Part shown: piece after piece, positions 22,813 through 32,205 of the stretch
Layout of the letters: every line of letters starts with the position of its first letter
Numbering within the stretch: the first letter of the stretch is position 1
NCBI GenBank assembly: GCA_033085395.1
Contig: JANQBS010000300.1
Coordinates: 1 to 42,748 of the forward strand
Direction of reading: 5' to 3'
Origin: Xanthoparmelia taractica
Taxonomy: Eukaryota > Ascomycota > Lecanoromycetes > Lecanorales > Parmeliaceae
Length of the DNA stretch: 42,748 nucleotides
Made by a program: the position numbers and the translations under genes
Notes under the pieces: generated by a model
What the model was told of the DNA's origin: nothing
Database searches by the model: none
What the model saw: only the letters and a program-made list of their open reading frames with translations

Positions 22813-23348
22813 TTTGGACGAGACAATGAAGACCGAGAAAATAGGTTGGGGTATGGTATGGAGAGGTTTGGAGGGTGGTGAAGGGGAAGGTCAGCAAAGA
22901 GGGTCTGATGAGCGATAATCCACGCCTACGTCACTAACTAACGATGGTGGAATTGAGGGGTCTAAAATATTCGAGTCTACTTTACCTTACGGCCAGAGCC
23001 GCCCACTCCCACGTTGACCCCGCTGCAAATCATCGCCCTCGCGCTTGGACGACGTTGACATTGAAACCGAGATTGACATTGAACATTGACCTTGACGCAG
23101 AGACATGACTGAAATCACTTTGCTACCGCCAAATCATGCTTTCATCGCCCACCAAATCCCCACCCCTACCGCACAGGCAGTCATCCCCAATAAGCGAGGT
23201 TTTAGGGGTGGCCGTCCGCCTAGGAACCTCCCGGGGAGGGTCGCATGGTTAGGGTTTGGTCAGGCTTAGGATGGTTAGGGTTAGGATATGGAGTATACAA
23301 GTGTCGTGTTACAAGCCAGTCCTCCACCACTCTGGATTGCGTGTAAGG
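22813..23348. other. Intergenic region upstream of the small hydrophilic protein
   Basis: Contains the promoter of the 82-residue gene. A 55-codon plus-strand frame starts at ATG 23105 but has no support. TTAGGG-like motifs occur at 23249-23254 and 23275-23285. Nothing else is recognised. Confidence 0.45.
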
Positions 23349-24310
23349 CTAGGGCATGTTCTCAATCGACACCGTAAAACTCTGCACCTTCATTGGCCTT
23401 AGGAAACTGCCCCCTGGTCGATTCTTCCCTAAAATTTCACACAACGGACCCCATCCATCCCGCCCCTTCCACTCCAACCAATCTTTCTTCGGCAGTAACT
23501 CCTTTTCACCACCCCTAGACCTCTGCTGAAGTAATAGCACTGTCTCGTCCGTGACTGCCTCCGAAAGCTGCCTTATGCAGCTTGTAGTTTACGGGCCACC
23601 ATTGAGCCATACTGTTATCGAGAAAGCACAGGTCGTTCATGACGGGGCCGCGCAAGGAATTCAAGATGGTGGCACGGAAGGGTGTGTACCAGGCGCCAAG
23701 ATGGCGGGTTTGCATGATGACTTGTGCACTCGGAATATGCGACGATGGGTTTGGGGCGGGAGTAGACGCAGGGCTTGTTTGTTACGGCCTCATGGAAGAC
23801 GAAACATCAATGCGTGCTGGTCTAGCAGAATATGTGGCAGGGTCGAAATAGTTCAGCCCAATCCGCTCGGGTGAACATGCATCTATGGAGAAATCCGGCC
23901 CCGTAAGCCCGGTTCCATAAAGCGCTATGTTGAGGGTTTTGGATCCAGGCGAAGTAGTGATAAACAGTCGCTGTAAACGAATTGGAGGGCTGTCCGCGCG
24001 GCTGGTTGAGGGGGGAAACTACTTGTCAGAGTTTGTGATGTTCCAGAGCGTGAATGGATGAGAAGGAAATCAAGCGTAGCTGGGTATTTCATCTGTGGGG
24101 GAGGCGTCTCGTATGAAGCAAAAGCGAAAGAGAGGTTTGAAGCAGGTAGCGTAAAATCTGGTTGCAGGCAAATGAGAGACCACATACATAATGTCCCACA
24201 ACGTGAAAAGCGAAAGCAAAGGACACGCATTGGCACCCTACGCGTAGGCATGTCCGTTTTAGGCGACGGTATCCCTGTTGCAATGCCGCGAGTCAACTTG
24301 GCAAAACGGA
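23349..24310 (-). pseudogene. Decayed fungal sulfotransferase-like gene (Sulfotransfer_4 type)
   Basis: Separate minus-strand pieces line up in the order of a PAPS-dependent sulfotransferase-like protein. The N-terminal phosphate-binding region RVPMRVLCFRFSRCGT (about 24185-24240) resembles the family's PMKVLxLGLSRTGT. A middle piece TRADWAELF (about 23845-23880) matches the ADWDELLGHC segment. AWYTPFRATILNSL follows near 23650-23700, and the C-terminal DGWGPLCEILGK (about 23430-23465) matches EGWEPLCxFLG. The pieces lie in different frames with in-frame stops and no convincing introns joining them. I infer a pseudogene; a multi-intron gene with substitutions in the P-loop is the alternative. 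No RIP skew is evident. Confidence 0.6.
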
Positions 24311-24500
24311 TTGAGGAACAGAGATGATATTGATTGACCAAGGACATCGCAGAAGTTTGTAGACGCTCGAGTGTGGAGGTCCGCGGATTGTCGGGGATGC
24401 AACACAAAAGCCCAGGGATTGTCCAGCCCGGACACTGACTTCGGAGGTCCCTAACTCAGCGCGCCTTTGACTAGGAAGGCGATCGAATAGCTGTGCCGAT

Positions 24501-26511
24501 CTATGCATTCTTGACGATCCTCCAGAGCCCTTCAGCTCTCCTCAGCAAGTCGTTGCCATACCCCAGCTCGACAACACCTCTGCACACCTCCCAAGCCCCT
24601 CTCCCTCCTTCGATCGGATAGTCCAGCGCTGACGGTATCATAGTACTGATCAGTCCTGGCAATTTATCTCGACATACCGCTTTCGTATTGCAGATTGATC
24701 TCAGTCCTTCCTCTCCACCAAATCTTCCGTAGCCACTAGCTTTGACACCACCGAAAGGTAGTGATACCGCATAGTAGACAGCGAAATCGTTGATGCTGAT
24801 CATGCCTGCCGTGACCTCCTTTGCCGCCCTCTTCAAATCTTTGGCAGCCGTTCCAAAAACACTGGCGCCAAGAGCGTAGGGACTTGAGTTTGCGAAGGCG
24901 ATCGCCTCATCCAGTGAAGCAGCTCGCATGACAACGCATATGGGTGCGAAAAGCTCTTCGTTCGCTATACGCATCGAAGGTGTGACATCAACAAGCAATG
25001 TAGGCTGGAAGTAGTGGCCGTTCGGATATCTATCGTGCACTAATCTTTCGCCACCAACAAGACAACTCGCTCCCTGGCTGACGGCGTCAGTCACCAGCTT
25101 CTCCAATTGCCCGAAGCGAGAATCTGTAATCATGGCTCCGACGTCCACGTCGTTGGGGTCGTCGAGGGCAGAGCCTACACGCAAAGCCTTGATCCGAGCT
25201 TCGAGGATCGTTACCAGTTGGGGGTAGATGTTGTGAAGACAGATGATGCGCTCAATGCCAATGCAGTTCTGCCCAGCTGATTGGAAAGTCCCTCGCATAA
25301 GTATGCTCGCCACCTGCTCAAGATTCTTAATGTCATCGAGCAGTATGGCAGGGTCTTTGCCTCCAAGTTCAAGGCAAAGAGGTGTCAGCGAGCGGGCGGC
25401 GGAGAGGGCAACATGGTGAGCGACGGGGCGAGAGCCGATGAACGTGACATGACTTATGTCCGGATGAGACGTGAGATGGGACGCTGTCGGCGGCCAGCAC
25501 AGCACGGGCTGGACTAGATTTCCCGAGTGGCCGCAGGAGACCAGAGCTGCGCGGGCGATGGACCCGAAATATTGAGTAGACCACGCGGTAGATTCGGAGG
25601 CTTTGATAACCAGCGCAGAGCCGGTGAAAAGGGTGGATACCAAAGGACCCATGAAATTGTGGAACTGGCACATGTATTAGCTGACCGGGAAGGGAGGACG
25701 ATAGAGTGCGTGTCTACAGGATAACTGCGTAAGGTCAGCGGTCTGAAGTTATCCGGAGAGCGTTGTCGTCAGGAAGCTAGACATACTTCCAACTGACGCA
25801 AGCGGCGATGACTCCTAAGGGCTCCCATCTCACCTCGTTGTACTTGTACATCATGAGGAAGTTCGTAGGTCTTCTCTCCGGCCTCAGCGACTTTTCCCCA
25901 TGCTTTATCGTCCACTTCAACTTCTCCACAGTGACCAGTATCTCCCCAAGAGATGCATCGACCTTGGTCTTCCCAGAGTCGAGACATGCTACCGTAGCTA
26001 TGGTTTCTTGGTTGTCGAGGATGTATCTGCGTAGACAGAGCCGTCAACCGACTCTCACCCCTCTCCTTGAAATCGGCGCTCAACATACTTCAGCATCGTC
26101 TTCAGGACCCTCCGCCGTTGCTTGAACGTTGTATTCGCCCATTCTATTTGAGCCTCCTTGGCCTTAGCTACCGCTCTATCGATTCCATCAGGCGTGAAAG
26201 GGTTCACGAGTCCTAGCAGTCGACCATTGGCTGGACAATAGCATCTGATAGCGCTCGATCCCGGGACCTGTGACTCTCGTAAGCTCCCTCACAGCCACGG
26301 CGAAGGGGGAAGGTACCTTGACTGTAGGATCTTCCAGAATTTCGCCTTTCCAGTCAGGAGAACATTGCTCAGGTACGGGAACTTGGAAGTGGACGAGTCT
26401 TTCCTCGTCATCGTCGAGGACTATGATTTTCAATGCAGCGAAGATAATGACGATTGACAAAAGGAAAATGGAAATCTCAAGCCATGGCAGTTGGACAGGA
26501 GGGTTGTCCAT
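24501..26511 (-). CDS. Membrane-anchored aldehyde dehydrogenase, Msc7-like
   Basis: Five exons on the minus strand: 26317-26511, 26089-26267, 25787-26026, 25718-25724 and 24501-25664 (594 residues). It is an NAD(P)-dependent aldehyde oxidiser of the ALDH superfamily. The N-terminal hydrophobic segment (about residues 10-32) and motifs such as SSAIRCYCPANG, FIGSRPVAHHVA and LELGGKDPA match the yeast Msc7 group. Catalytic residues are Asn205 (WNYPFHN), Glu306 (LELGG) and Cys341 (GQNCIG). Exon 4 is only 7 bases (TTATCCT): it completes the codon of Asn205 and encodes Tyr206-Pro207. Its flanking introns (62 and 53 bases) have good branch sites. The start is the ATG at 26511, with no ATG in frame further up. 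The substrate is unknown; long-chain aldehydes are a guess. Confidence 0.92.
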
Positions 26512-26906
26512 AGCCGGGATCGACAAAGATTGCGAAGTCAATGTCACTGGATCATGACGCGTCACCGCCGCACAGCTAGTGGACTGGTCGAGCAATTGAT
26601 GATTGCGAACATCATTTTACGATCATCTACTCGATGTGATTCACGAATGCCAAACGGCGAGATGCTGTGAGAGTGGTTCAAGCAATGGCATACGCTCTTC
26701 AGCACGAATACAAGCCAAAGCTCAGAAGCTTCCCGTCATTACTTCAACTTCACCCCCCTTGTACGCGAAATAATAAGTACAGCAATGGTATCATGCGCTC
26801 TCCTGACACTGCCTTTCTTGGGTCCTTGAACACTGACATCCTCCATCACGCACACGTTTCCTTGTGCTGGTCCATGCACTGACTCTCATCTTGACGATCT
26901 CCGAGA
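26512..26906. promoter_or_regulatory. Upstream region of the aldehyde dehydrogenase
   Basis: 395 bases between the start of the aldehyde dehydrogenase and the stop of the next minus-strand gene. It must hold the dehydrogenase promoter and the 3' end of its neighbour. An AAATAATAAG stretch lies near 26767. No defined motif is recognised. Confidence 0.4.
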
Positions 26907-27256
26907 CTAGACTGCACTTCTCCCACCGCGCCTACGCCCTCCTCCACGGCCGCAAGTCAAGCAAGAGATGATGATGTCGAAGCAGGAGACGATGCCGGCG
27001 ATGATAGCTTGCAGGACGGATCCGATGCCGTTAACGATTGCCATGAGGCAGGCCCCGAGGGTCTGGAAGAGCGATTGGATCTACAATTGATCTCATGTAA
27101 GCGGAGTCGAGTCAGGAGGGATCTTGGGGGCGGGTGATGATAAGTAAGAAATGATGTTCTTCGCCAACCGTGGCAGGCGAGTAGTCATTCGCGGCAAACT
27201 GAGAGGAGTAAGGGAGGATGGATTGGCAAACGTACACATGACACAACGGCGCCCAT
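26907..27256 (-). CDS. 64-residue putatively lipid-anchored small protein (MGAVVSC family)
   Basis: Two exons on the minus strand: 27236-27256 (MGAVVSC) and 26907-27080, joined over a 155-base intron with donor GTACGT. The product continues IQSLFQTLGACLMAIVNGIG, then a Cys- and Ile-rich hydrophobic stretch (GIVSCFDIIISCLTCG) and a GRGGGRRRGGRSAV tail. I recall very similar short proteins as uncharacterised but widespread in filamentous ascomycetes. MGxxxS at the start fits N-myristoylation, and the adjacent Cys fits palmitoylation. The hydrophobic middle could form one or two membrane-embedded helices. The function is unknown. The first exon is too short to find without the family pattern. 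Confidence 0.82.
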
Positions 27257-28087
27257 TTCGACTGATGCAACGCGTGTAGCGACTTTATACTCGTGTGAGG
27301 GGGTAGGAGTATGAAAGGTATAGGATGATATGTAGGAGGTGGGTAGTTGATGGGCAGTCGGAGTGTTATTGTTGGATGATGATGATGGTGATGATAATGA
27401 ACAGAAGACGGAGGATTGTCTAGTCGAAAGGCTGAGCTGGGTAGTCACTTCCTAGGAGGATGAAATGAGATGGGAGAGAAGTAAAGAGGTAAATGCAATT
27501 TGGCAAAAGTGGGAAAAGCTCAATCTCTTTATATGACTTGCAGTCAAGGCCCCAAGATTGGCTCCTTGAATATTAACACTAATATTATTGCTATAAAGGC
27601 CGATCCCAAACAGATTGTATATAGTGTATCCTATGGAAGCGCTTCATACTTCTGATGACGCGCCAAGTCTATCATCTGCCAGAATTGGACTCTTGGAGTG
27701 CAGCATTAAATCTTGAAAATGAAGCATCATGAGCATCACTGTTATTGCCAAATTTCCAAATCCAAGCGCTAAGGAATTTGTCACGGGTGGTCAGCCACCG
27801 CTACTGCATGAACCAATGGAACTATCCTATCAAAGAGGGGGACGTTGATCACAGCCACAGCCAGCAAAGCACGCTATGTTTCATTAGGACCTACTTGAGA
27901 AGATCCCACGCCGATCCTGTGGCTTATCGCTTCCTCATCCGAGCACGGGATCAACGTTTAAACGCACCAACGATTTACTTCGTAACTTCTACCCGTTCAT
28001 GGTCCTGCTCAGGCCTCGAGCTGGCTTGACTGCTTCCGAGGGAGCAAGGCTTTGAGGCCTCATATCCAAGCCATTCCTTCCTTGGCA
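27257..28087. other. Divergent intergenic region
   Basis: Lies between the starts of the 64-residue protein (-) and the F-box-like gene (+) and must contain both promoters. A GATGATGATG-type simple repeat occurs at about 27376-27398. An AT-rich patch (27570-27620) is seen. The open frame at 27745-28029 lacks support. Confidence 0.45.
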
Positions 28088-29485
28088 ATGTCCACGTCCA
28101 TGTCCATGACACCCATCAAGGTCCGCGGCAAGAGATCCTCCGTTCAAAGGGAAAGCGCGAAACACTCCGTCGACTCTCTCCTGAACCCATCATATCCGAG
28201 GCACAAACGCCCAATCTCTCCTGCTTCCGGCTTCTCAACTCCTGCGGCTAAATTGCCTCGTCGCTCCAACTCGTGTGGTGAAAATGAGGGCAGGCATGCG
28301 AGGAGGCATGCGAGGTTTGCGGCTCCCCTCGAGCAGTTGCCAACGGAGCTGTTGGAGACCATCTTCTTGCATCATCTGAACATAAGCCTGCCACAAGCTT
28401 CCCCAATCATCGGCAATAAGCTCGCTTCAAAACACGTCAAGACTCAGCTCGTGCTGAGAGTGTGCAGTGCCCCAACACTCAAAACCTATCCGAGTGAACA
28501 GGCCGCCTTGTATCCAGCCATGACAGACCATGCAGCAGCTCAGTCTGCGATTTTGCGGATGAAATGGATGACATTACCCTTTCTCAGGCAGCTGATACCG
28601 GATTACATCACAAAGACCTTGTTGCGAGAGCTCAGTGAACGCCGACTACAATGGTTAGGAAAAGGCCCTCTGGTGACCAAGGAAACCGAGCCTACAATCC
28701 GACAGTATCTAGAGGAAACCTCCGTTCGTTTGACCAAAAGGAACCTGGACGATCCGCCGGTGTTCGCCTATGTCAGTTGGCGTATCGAGAATCCTCCTCG
28801 GTTCATACGCCTTTCATTTTCACTTCATGATGGTATCGTCACCATCGAAGAACGCCGCATTCACGGTTTAGAGGACTGTGCACAACACGTCAGGTTATCG
28901 TCTGCCGAGCGTTACCAGTGGAGGATCTTTTGTGGTATCAACGGTTGCAAGGTACCTGAAAAATTGCTGCACGGGCCATGGACCACCGACAAATGTGATT
29001 TCCTTGAGATGCTCCTCCGAGGAAATGCTACGGTCGACTGGGTCGATAGCATCAGTGGCGAAACAGCTGGAAAAGGCTTGATGCAAGCTTTGCGAGAAGG
29101 TAATGCCCGTGCGACGAGATTACTTGTGACGAGAGCTGGACCGGGCAATCCTCAGGGACTCTGGGGCTTTCCTTACTCCGCGACCGGTAGCGACTACCAG
29201 GAACTAGACCCCGGGTCTTGGCCGCGGGTAGATTTGTTCCAGGCCTATACTTTTGAGGTGAGAGGCGTCGGTGTCGTTCCTCAAACGAAACATCTGAGAT
29301 CAGCTGTTTTCGAAGCAGGTTGTCAGCAGGAAATTGTCGAAATTCTGTTAATGGCGGAGGATACCAACATTGATTTTGAGGACCCAGCCATTCTTGATTG
29401 GGCCGTGAGGAAGAGATTTCAAGGCGACGAACGCGGCCCGTGGTTGCTCTCAATGCTGGACTTTTGGCGTATACGCTGCCAGTAG
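28088..29485 (+). CDS. F-box-like hypothetical protein
   Basis: A single open frame of 465 residues from ATG 28088 (12 codons after the first in-frame TTG) to TAG 29485. After a basic Ser/Pro-rich N-terminus, the segment PTELLETIFLHHLNISLPQA (about residues 89-108) resembles an F-box or F-box-like helix, followed by a domain of unknown fold. Proteins of this layout are abundant in filamentous ascomycetes and are presumed SCF ubiquitin-ligase adaptors. A short duplication (AGGCATGCG twice at about 28292-28314) gives the repeat RHARRHAR. The frame just downstream to 29601 (ending SITVLWLE) could be an extra exon or a frameshifted C-terminus. Confidence 0.7.
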   Translation: MSTSMSMTPIKVRGKRSSVQRESAKHSVDSLLNPSYPRHKRPISPASGFSTPAAKLPRRSNSCGENEGRHARRHARFAAPLEQLPTELLETIFLHHLNISLPQASPIIGNKLASKHVKTQLVLRVCSAPTLKTYPSEQAALYPAMTDHAAAQSAILRMKWMTLPFLRQLIPDYITKTLLRELSERRLQWLGKGPLVTKETEPTIRQYLEETSVRLTKRNLDDPPVFAYVSWRIENPPRFIRLSFSLHDGIVTIEERRIHGLEDCAQHVRLSSAERYQWRIFCGINGCKVPEKLLHGPWTTDKCDFLEMLLRGNATVDWVDSISGETAGKGLMQALREGNARATRLLVTRAGPGNPQGLWGFPYSATGSDYQELDPGSWPRVDLFQAYTFEVRGVGVVPQTKHLRSAVFEAGCQQEIVEILLMAEDTNIDFEDPAILDWAVRKRFQGDERGPWLLSMLDFWRIRCQ

Positions 29486-30228
29486 TTTTTGAGGAGCTGC
29501 ATCTTTATCTGCATTATGGGGCCGTTAGGATTGACATGGCTCACGATTGGCATGAACGATATGACCCGGGACGAAGTATTACAGTATTGTGGTTAGAATG
29601 AGATTTCGGTTTGGATTGTTCCAACTCCCTAAGCAAATCAAATAACTTGAACTCCAATGGCAACAGATTTTAGAGCCGCTCTCGTAGCCCAGCCAAGAAT
29701 CATTGGGACCACTTGATATCTCTTTGGCAGCTACTCGTTCCCTTCCAAGCATGTCCATCCCCAGCTTTATTACGGTGATCTTGCCTGCTGCGTTGACCGG
29801 CCATCTTTTGTCCGTTGCAAACACAATAATTGCTGCACAAACATGCAAGGGGCTCTTACGCAAGGTCTGATGAGCAAGCTATGGACATTTCGAATACGAT
29901 GTGGGTATGAGCCCCAAATGCCTCTCACTGTCGCTCAGCGAGGGCCGAGACGCACTCTCACGCCCGGTTGATCGAGTCTCGCACGCTATGCTAAGGTGTT
30001 TATGCTACACAATGCAGCATCGTAGGCCTCCTGTGTGGGAGAGCGGGCGGTATGTTGATTCTTTATGATCGGAGAGAAAGATTGCTCGATCGCATGCTCT
30101 ATGTTGTACATAAGCCGGTGACGGTGAGGTATATATGTGATGGCCCATGTGCTAATCATGTTCGAGAAAAGAGTCTGCTGTATTTGGACAGGAAGGGAGG
30201 TGCGATGTTTGTGTAGTATGCTCGACTT
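29486..30228. other. Convergent intergenic region
   Basis: Between the stop codons of the F-box-like gene (+) and the glycosylase gene (-). It contains both 3' ends. I see no gene, although the first 115 bases stay open in one plus frame and may once have been coding. Confidence 0.45.
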
Positions 30229-32205
30229 TCATCGATCGACCACGGCATCCGTCGGCGTCTCCTTGTCCTCATCGCTCTCAACCTTTCTTCCCTTTGCTTC
30301 TCCCCTCTTAGAGTTGGCCTTATTCGCTTTCCCTGCCAGTGGGACATTGGTTGATCTTGCCAATCTTCCAGCTTTGGCTTCACTGGCTGTTCCTGCTTTG
30401 GTTGCTCTCGTGGCTTTGACCACTTTCCCAGGCTTCGCAGGAGTTTTCGCGGGACTTGCCTCGGTTTTCTTTTTGCGTTCCGTGGAGCTGTAGTCGTCCT
30501 CGTCGTTCCCAAGCTCCGTCTCATCCTCGAAATCGGTCATATCCTCATCGTCATCGTCACTGCCCCACCCCTTCCTCCCCGTTCCTTTCCTCGCCTTTCC
30601 GCCTTTCTTCACAGGACTAGCCGTAGCCCCCTTTTTCTCACCGTACCTCTTGACCAGATGCTCGATCGGACAGTTGGCGTCGGCCCATCCTTCACTTGTC
30701 TCGCCAGTGATAGCCCTGCACCGTCCACAATGGTTTCCGTGGTCCCAAAAGAGCTGATGTAGGCCATACTTGAGGTTATCTGGAATACGAACCTCGCAAT
30801 GCTTGAACGTGTTCACTTCATTCACCTCGGGCCTCTTCTTCTCCCCTTGGGCGACCTCCTCGTCTTTAGGTGGCACCCACCCAAGATATCTGCATAGACG
30901 GAAGACGTGCGTGTCTACGGCAAAGCAAGGCTTCTGCATACAAAACAACGCAACGCAGGCGGCAGTCTTCACACCGATGCCGGGGTATTTTTGCATGGCC
31001 ATGAGAGCATCGTCTTTCGACAGCAGATGATAGTAATCGAGAGTTAGGATGTCTTGTTCGAAAAGATCAATCTCACGTTTCATCTGTTTGAGATTGTTGG
31101 GGTCTGCGCCTTCCGGTGCAGCAGTGGGATCGTCGTTTTCGATCACTTTGATATGTGATCGGCACCGTTCTTCATTCTCCGAGTAGACCATGTCGAGTAT
31201 TGCCTTCATGTTCTTGCTCTTGTTTCTCGCGAGGCCGCCGGTTTTGATAGCTTCGAAGACGTCGTCTAAGGTCGCATGACGTATGGCAGTCCAATCCACA
31301 CTACCTTTGCAGGGACCCGACTCTTGAAGACCGAACCGCTTCACAAGGCCCTGAAAGGCGCTGCTAGAATTGCGCTTCGACGTGGCCGCACTGAGTAGGG
31401 TACGGAGCATGGCGTCAAGAATTGTAGGGACTTCGCCGCAGCCGGCAACAAACTCCGAGGGGGATGGGACGGTGTCCGGTTGGATGAACCTGGAATGCTG
31501 ATCCTTGGGGAACGCATTCATAAGGAGATCATGGACGACTTGGCATTCATCTGGCGTCGGATGCGCCCACTCAGGATAGGGATCACTGCACGGGAAATGC
31601 TCAACCTTTTTGGCTTTCTTTTTCGGCGACTCTTCAGATGCGTCGAGGGCAGCAGCAGCTTCAACCATGGACTTAGCATCCCTCAGCTTCCTTTTCTTCA
31701 CTGTAGGCTTTTCGGAATTTCCAATCCACGCAGACTGTTCATCTGCCCTTGGGGCCTCATCCTTTGTTTGAATGTTCTTTGCTGGAGGCCGCTTTCCCAT
31801 GTTGTGCGGTAGCTCATCGGGACCGTCCTCAGCTTTGGGCGCAATAGCGACTCTCTTACGCTTCTTACGCTCCTTTGCTGCAGCCGCCGGCAGCGTTATT
31901 TCTTCAAATTCTGACTTTGTCCTAGGGGTCTGCTCGGTCTGCTGCTTCTTGACGGTCTTCTTCTGCAAATGTTGAGACTTACTGGCCAAGACCGGGGTTT
32001 CTACAGCTTGGTTGGCCTCCTTCGCTTCTAATTTTGGCGCCGTCTTCTTCGATTTCGCTTTGCTCCCGGTACTAGGTTTAGCGTTGGCCTTTGATGGCAG
32101 AGGCACTGCAGTTGGGCTCGACAGCTGTTGCTCGTGAGTTTCCTTATCGAAACCCGTTAAGCCTGTCTCCTTTGCAGCCGACCCGCGTGTTACACGGGTA
32201 GACAT
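30229..32205 (-). CDS. HhH-GPD DNA glycosylase, endonuclease III type
   Basis: Intronless, 658 residues, start ATG 32205 (the in-frame GTG ten codons upstream is not used). The N-terminal 190 residues are Lys/Ala/Pro-rich and disordered with basic nuclear-localisation-like runs. The HhH-GPD fold covers roughly 245-530. The hairpin YPGIGVKTAACV carries Lys413, and VDTHVFRL carries Asp431. Their 18-residue spacing equals that of Lys120 and Asp138 in E. coli EndoIII, so a bifunctional glycosylase/AP-lyase is predicted. The C-terminal cysteines (NHCGRC, then ANCPIEH) do not match the CX6CX2CX5C iron-sulfur loop. An acidic/basic tail follows. A role in base excision repair is likely; the base it removes is unknown. 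It is a neighbour of, and divergent from, the RID-like methyltransferase. Confidence 0.88.
   Translation of the reverse strand: MSTRVTRGSAAKETGLTGFDKETHEQQLSSPTAVPLPSKANAKPSTGSKAKSKKTAPKLEAKEANQAVETPVLASKSQHLQKKTVKKQQTEQTPRTKSEFEEITLPAAAAKERKKRKRVAIAPKAEDGPDELPHNMGKRPPAKNIQTKDEAPRADEQSAWIGNSEKPTVKKRKLRDAKSMVEAAAALDASEESPKKKAKKVEHFPCSDPYPEWAHPTPDECQVVHDLLMNAFPKDQHSRFIQPDTVPSPSEFVAGCGEVPTILDAMLRTLLSAATSKRNSSSAFQGLVKRFGLQESGPCKGSVDWTAIRHATLDDVFEAIKTGGLARNKSKNMKAILDMVYSENEERCRSHIKVIENDDPTAAPEGADPNNLKQMKREIDLFEQDILTLDYYHLLSKDDALMAMQKYPGIGVKTAACVALFCMQKPCFAVDTHVFRLCRYLGWVPPKDEEVAQGEKKRPEVNEVNTFKHCEVRIPDNLKYGLHQLFWDHGNHCGRCRAITGETSEGWADANCPIEHLVKRYGEKKGATASPVKKGGKARKGTGRKGWGSDDDDEDMTDFEDETELGNDEDDYSSTERKKKTEASPAKTPAKPGKVVKATRATKAGTASEAKAGRLARSTNVPLAGKANKANSKRGEAKGRKVESDEDKETPTDAVVDR

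Noticed and set aside
23105..23269. Short plus-strand frame starting MTEITLLPPNHAF
   Set aside because: No family pattern, and no splice partner could be found.
23249..23285. TTAGGG motifs resembling interstitial telomere repeats
   Set aside because: Only one to two units in each spot, in a low-complexity G-rich context. Not enough for a telomeric tract.
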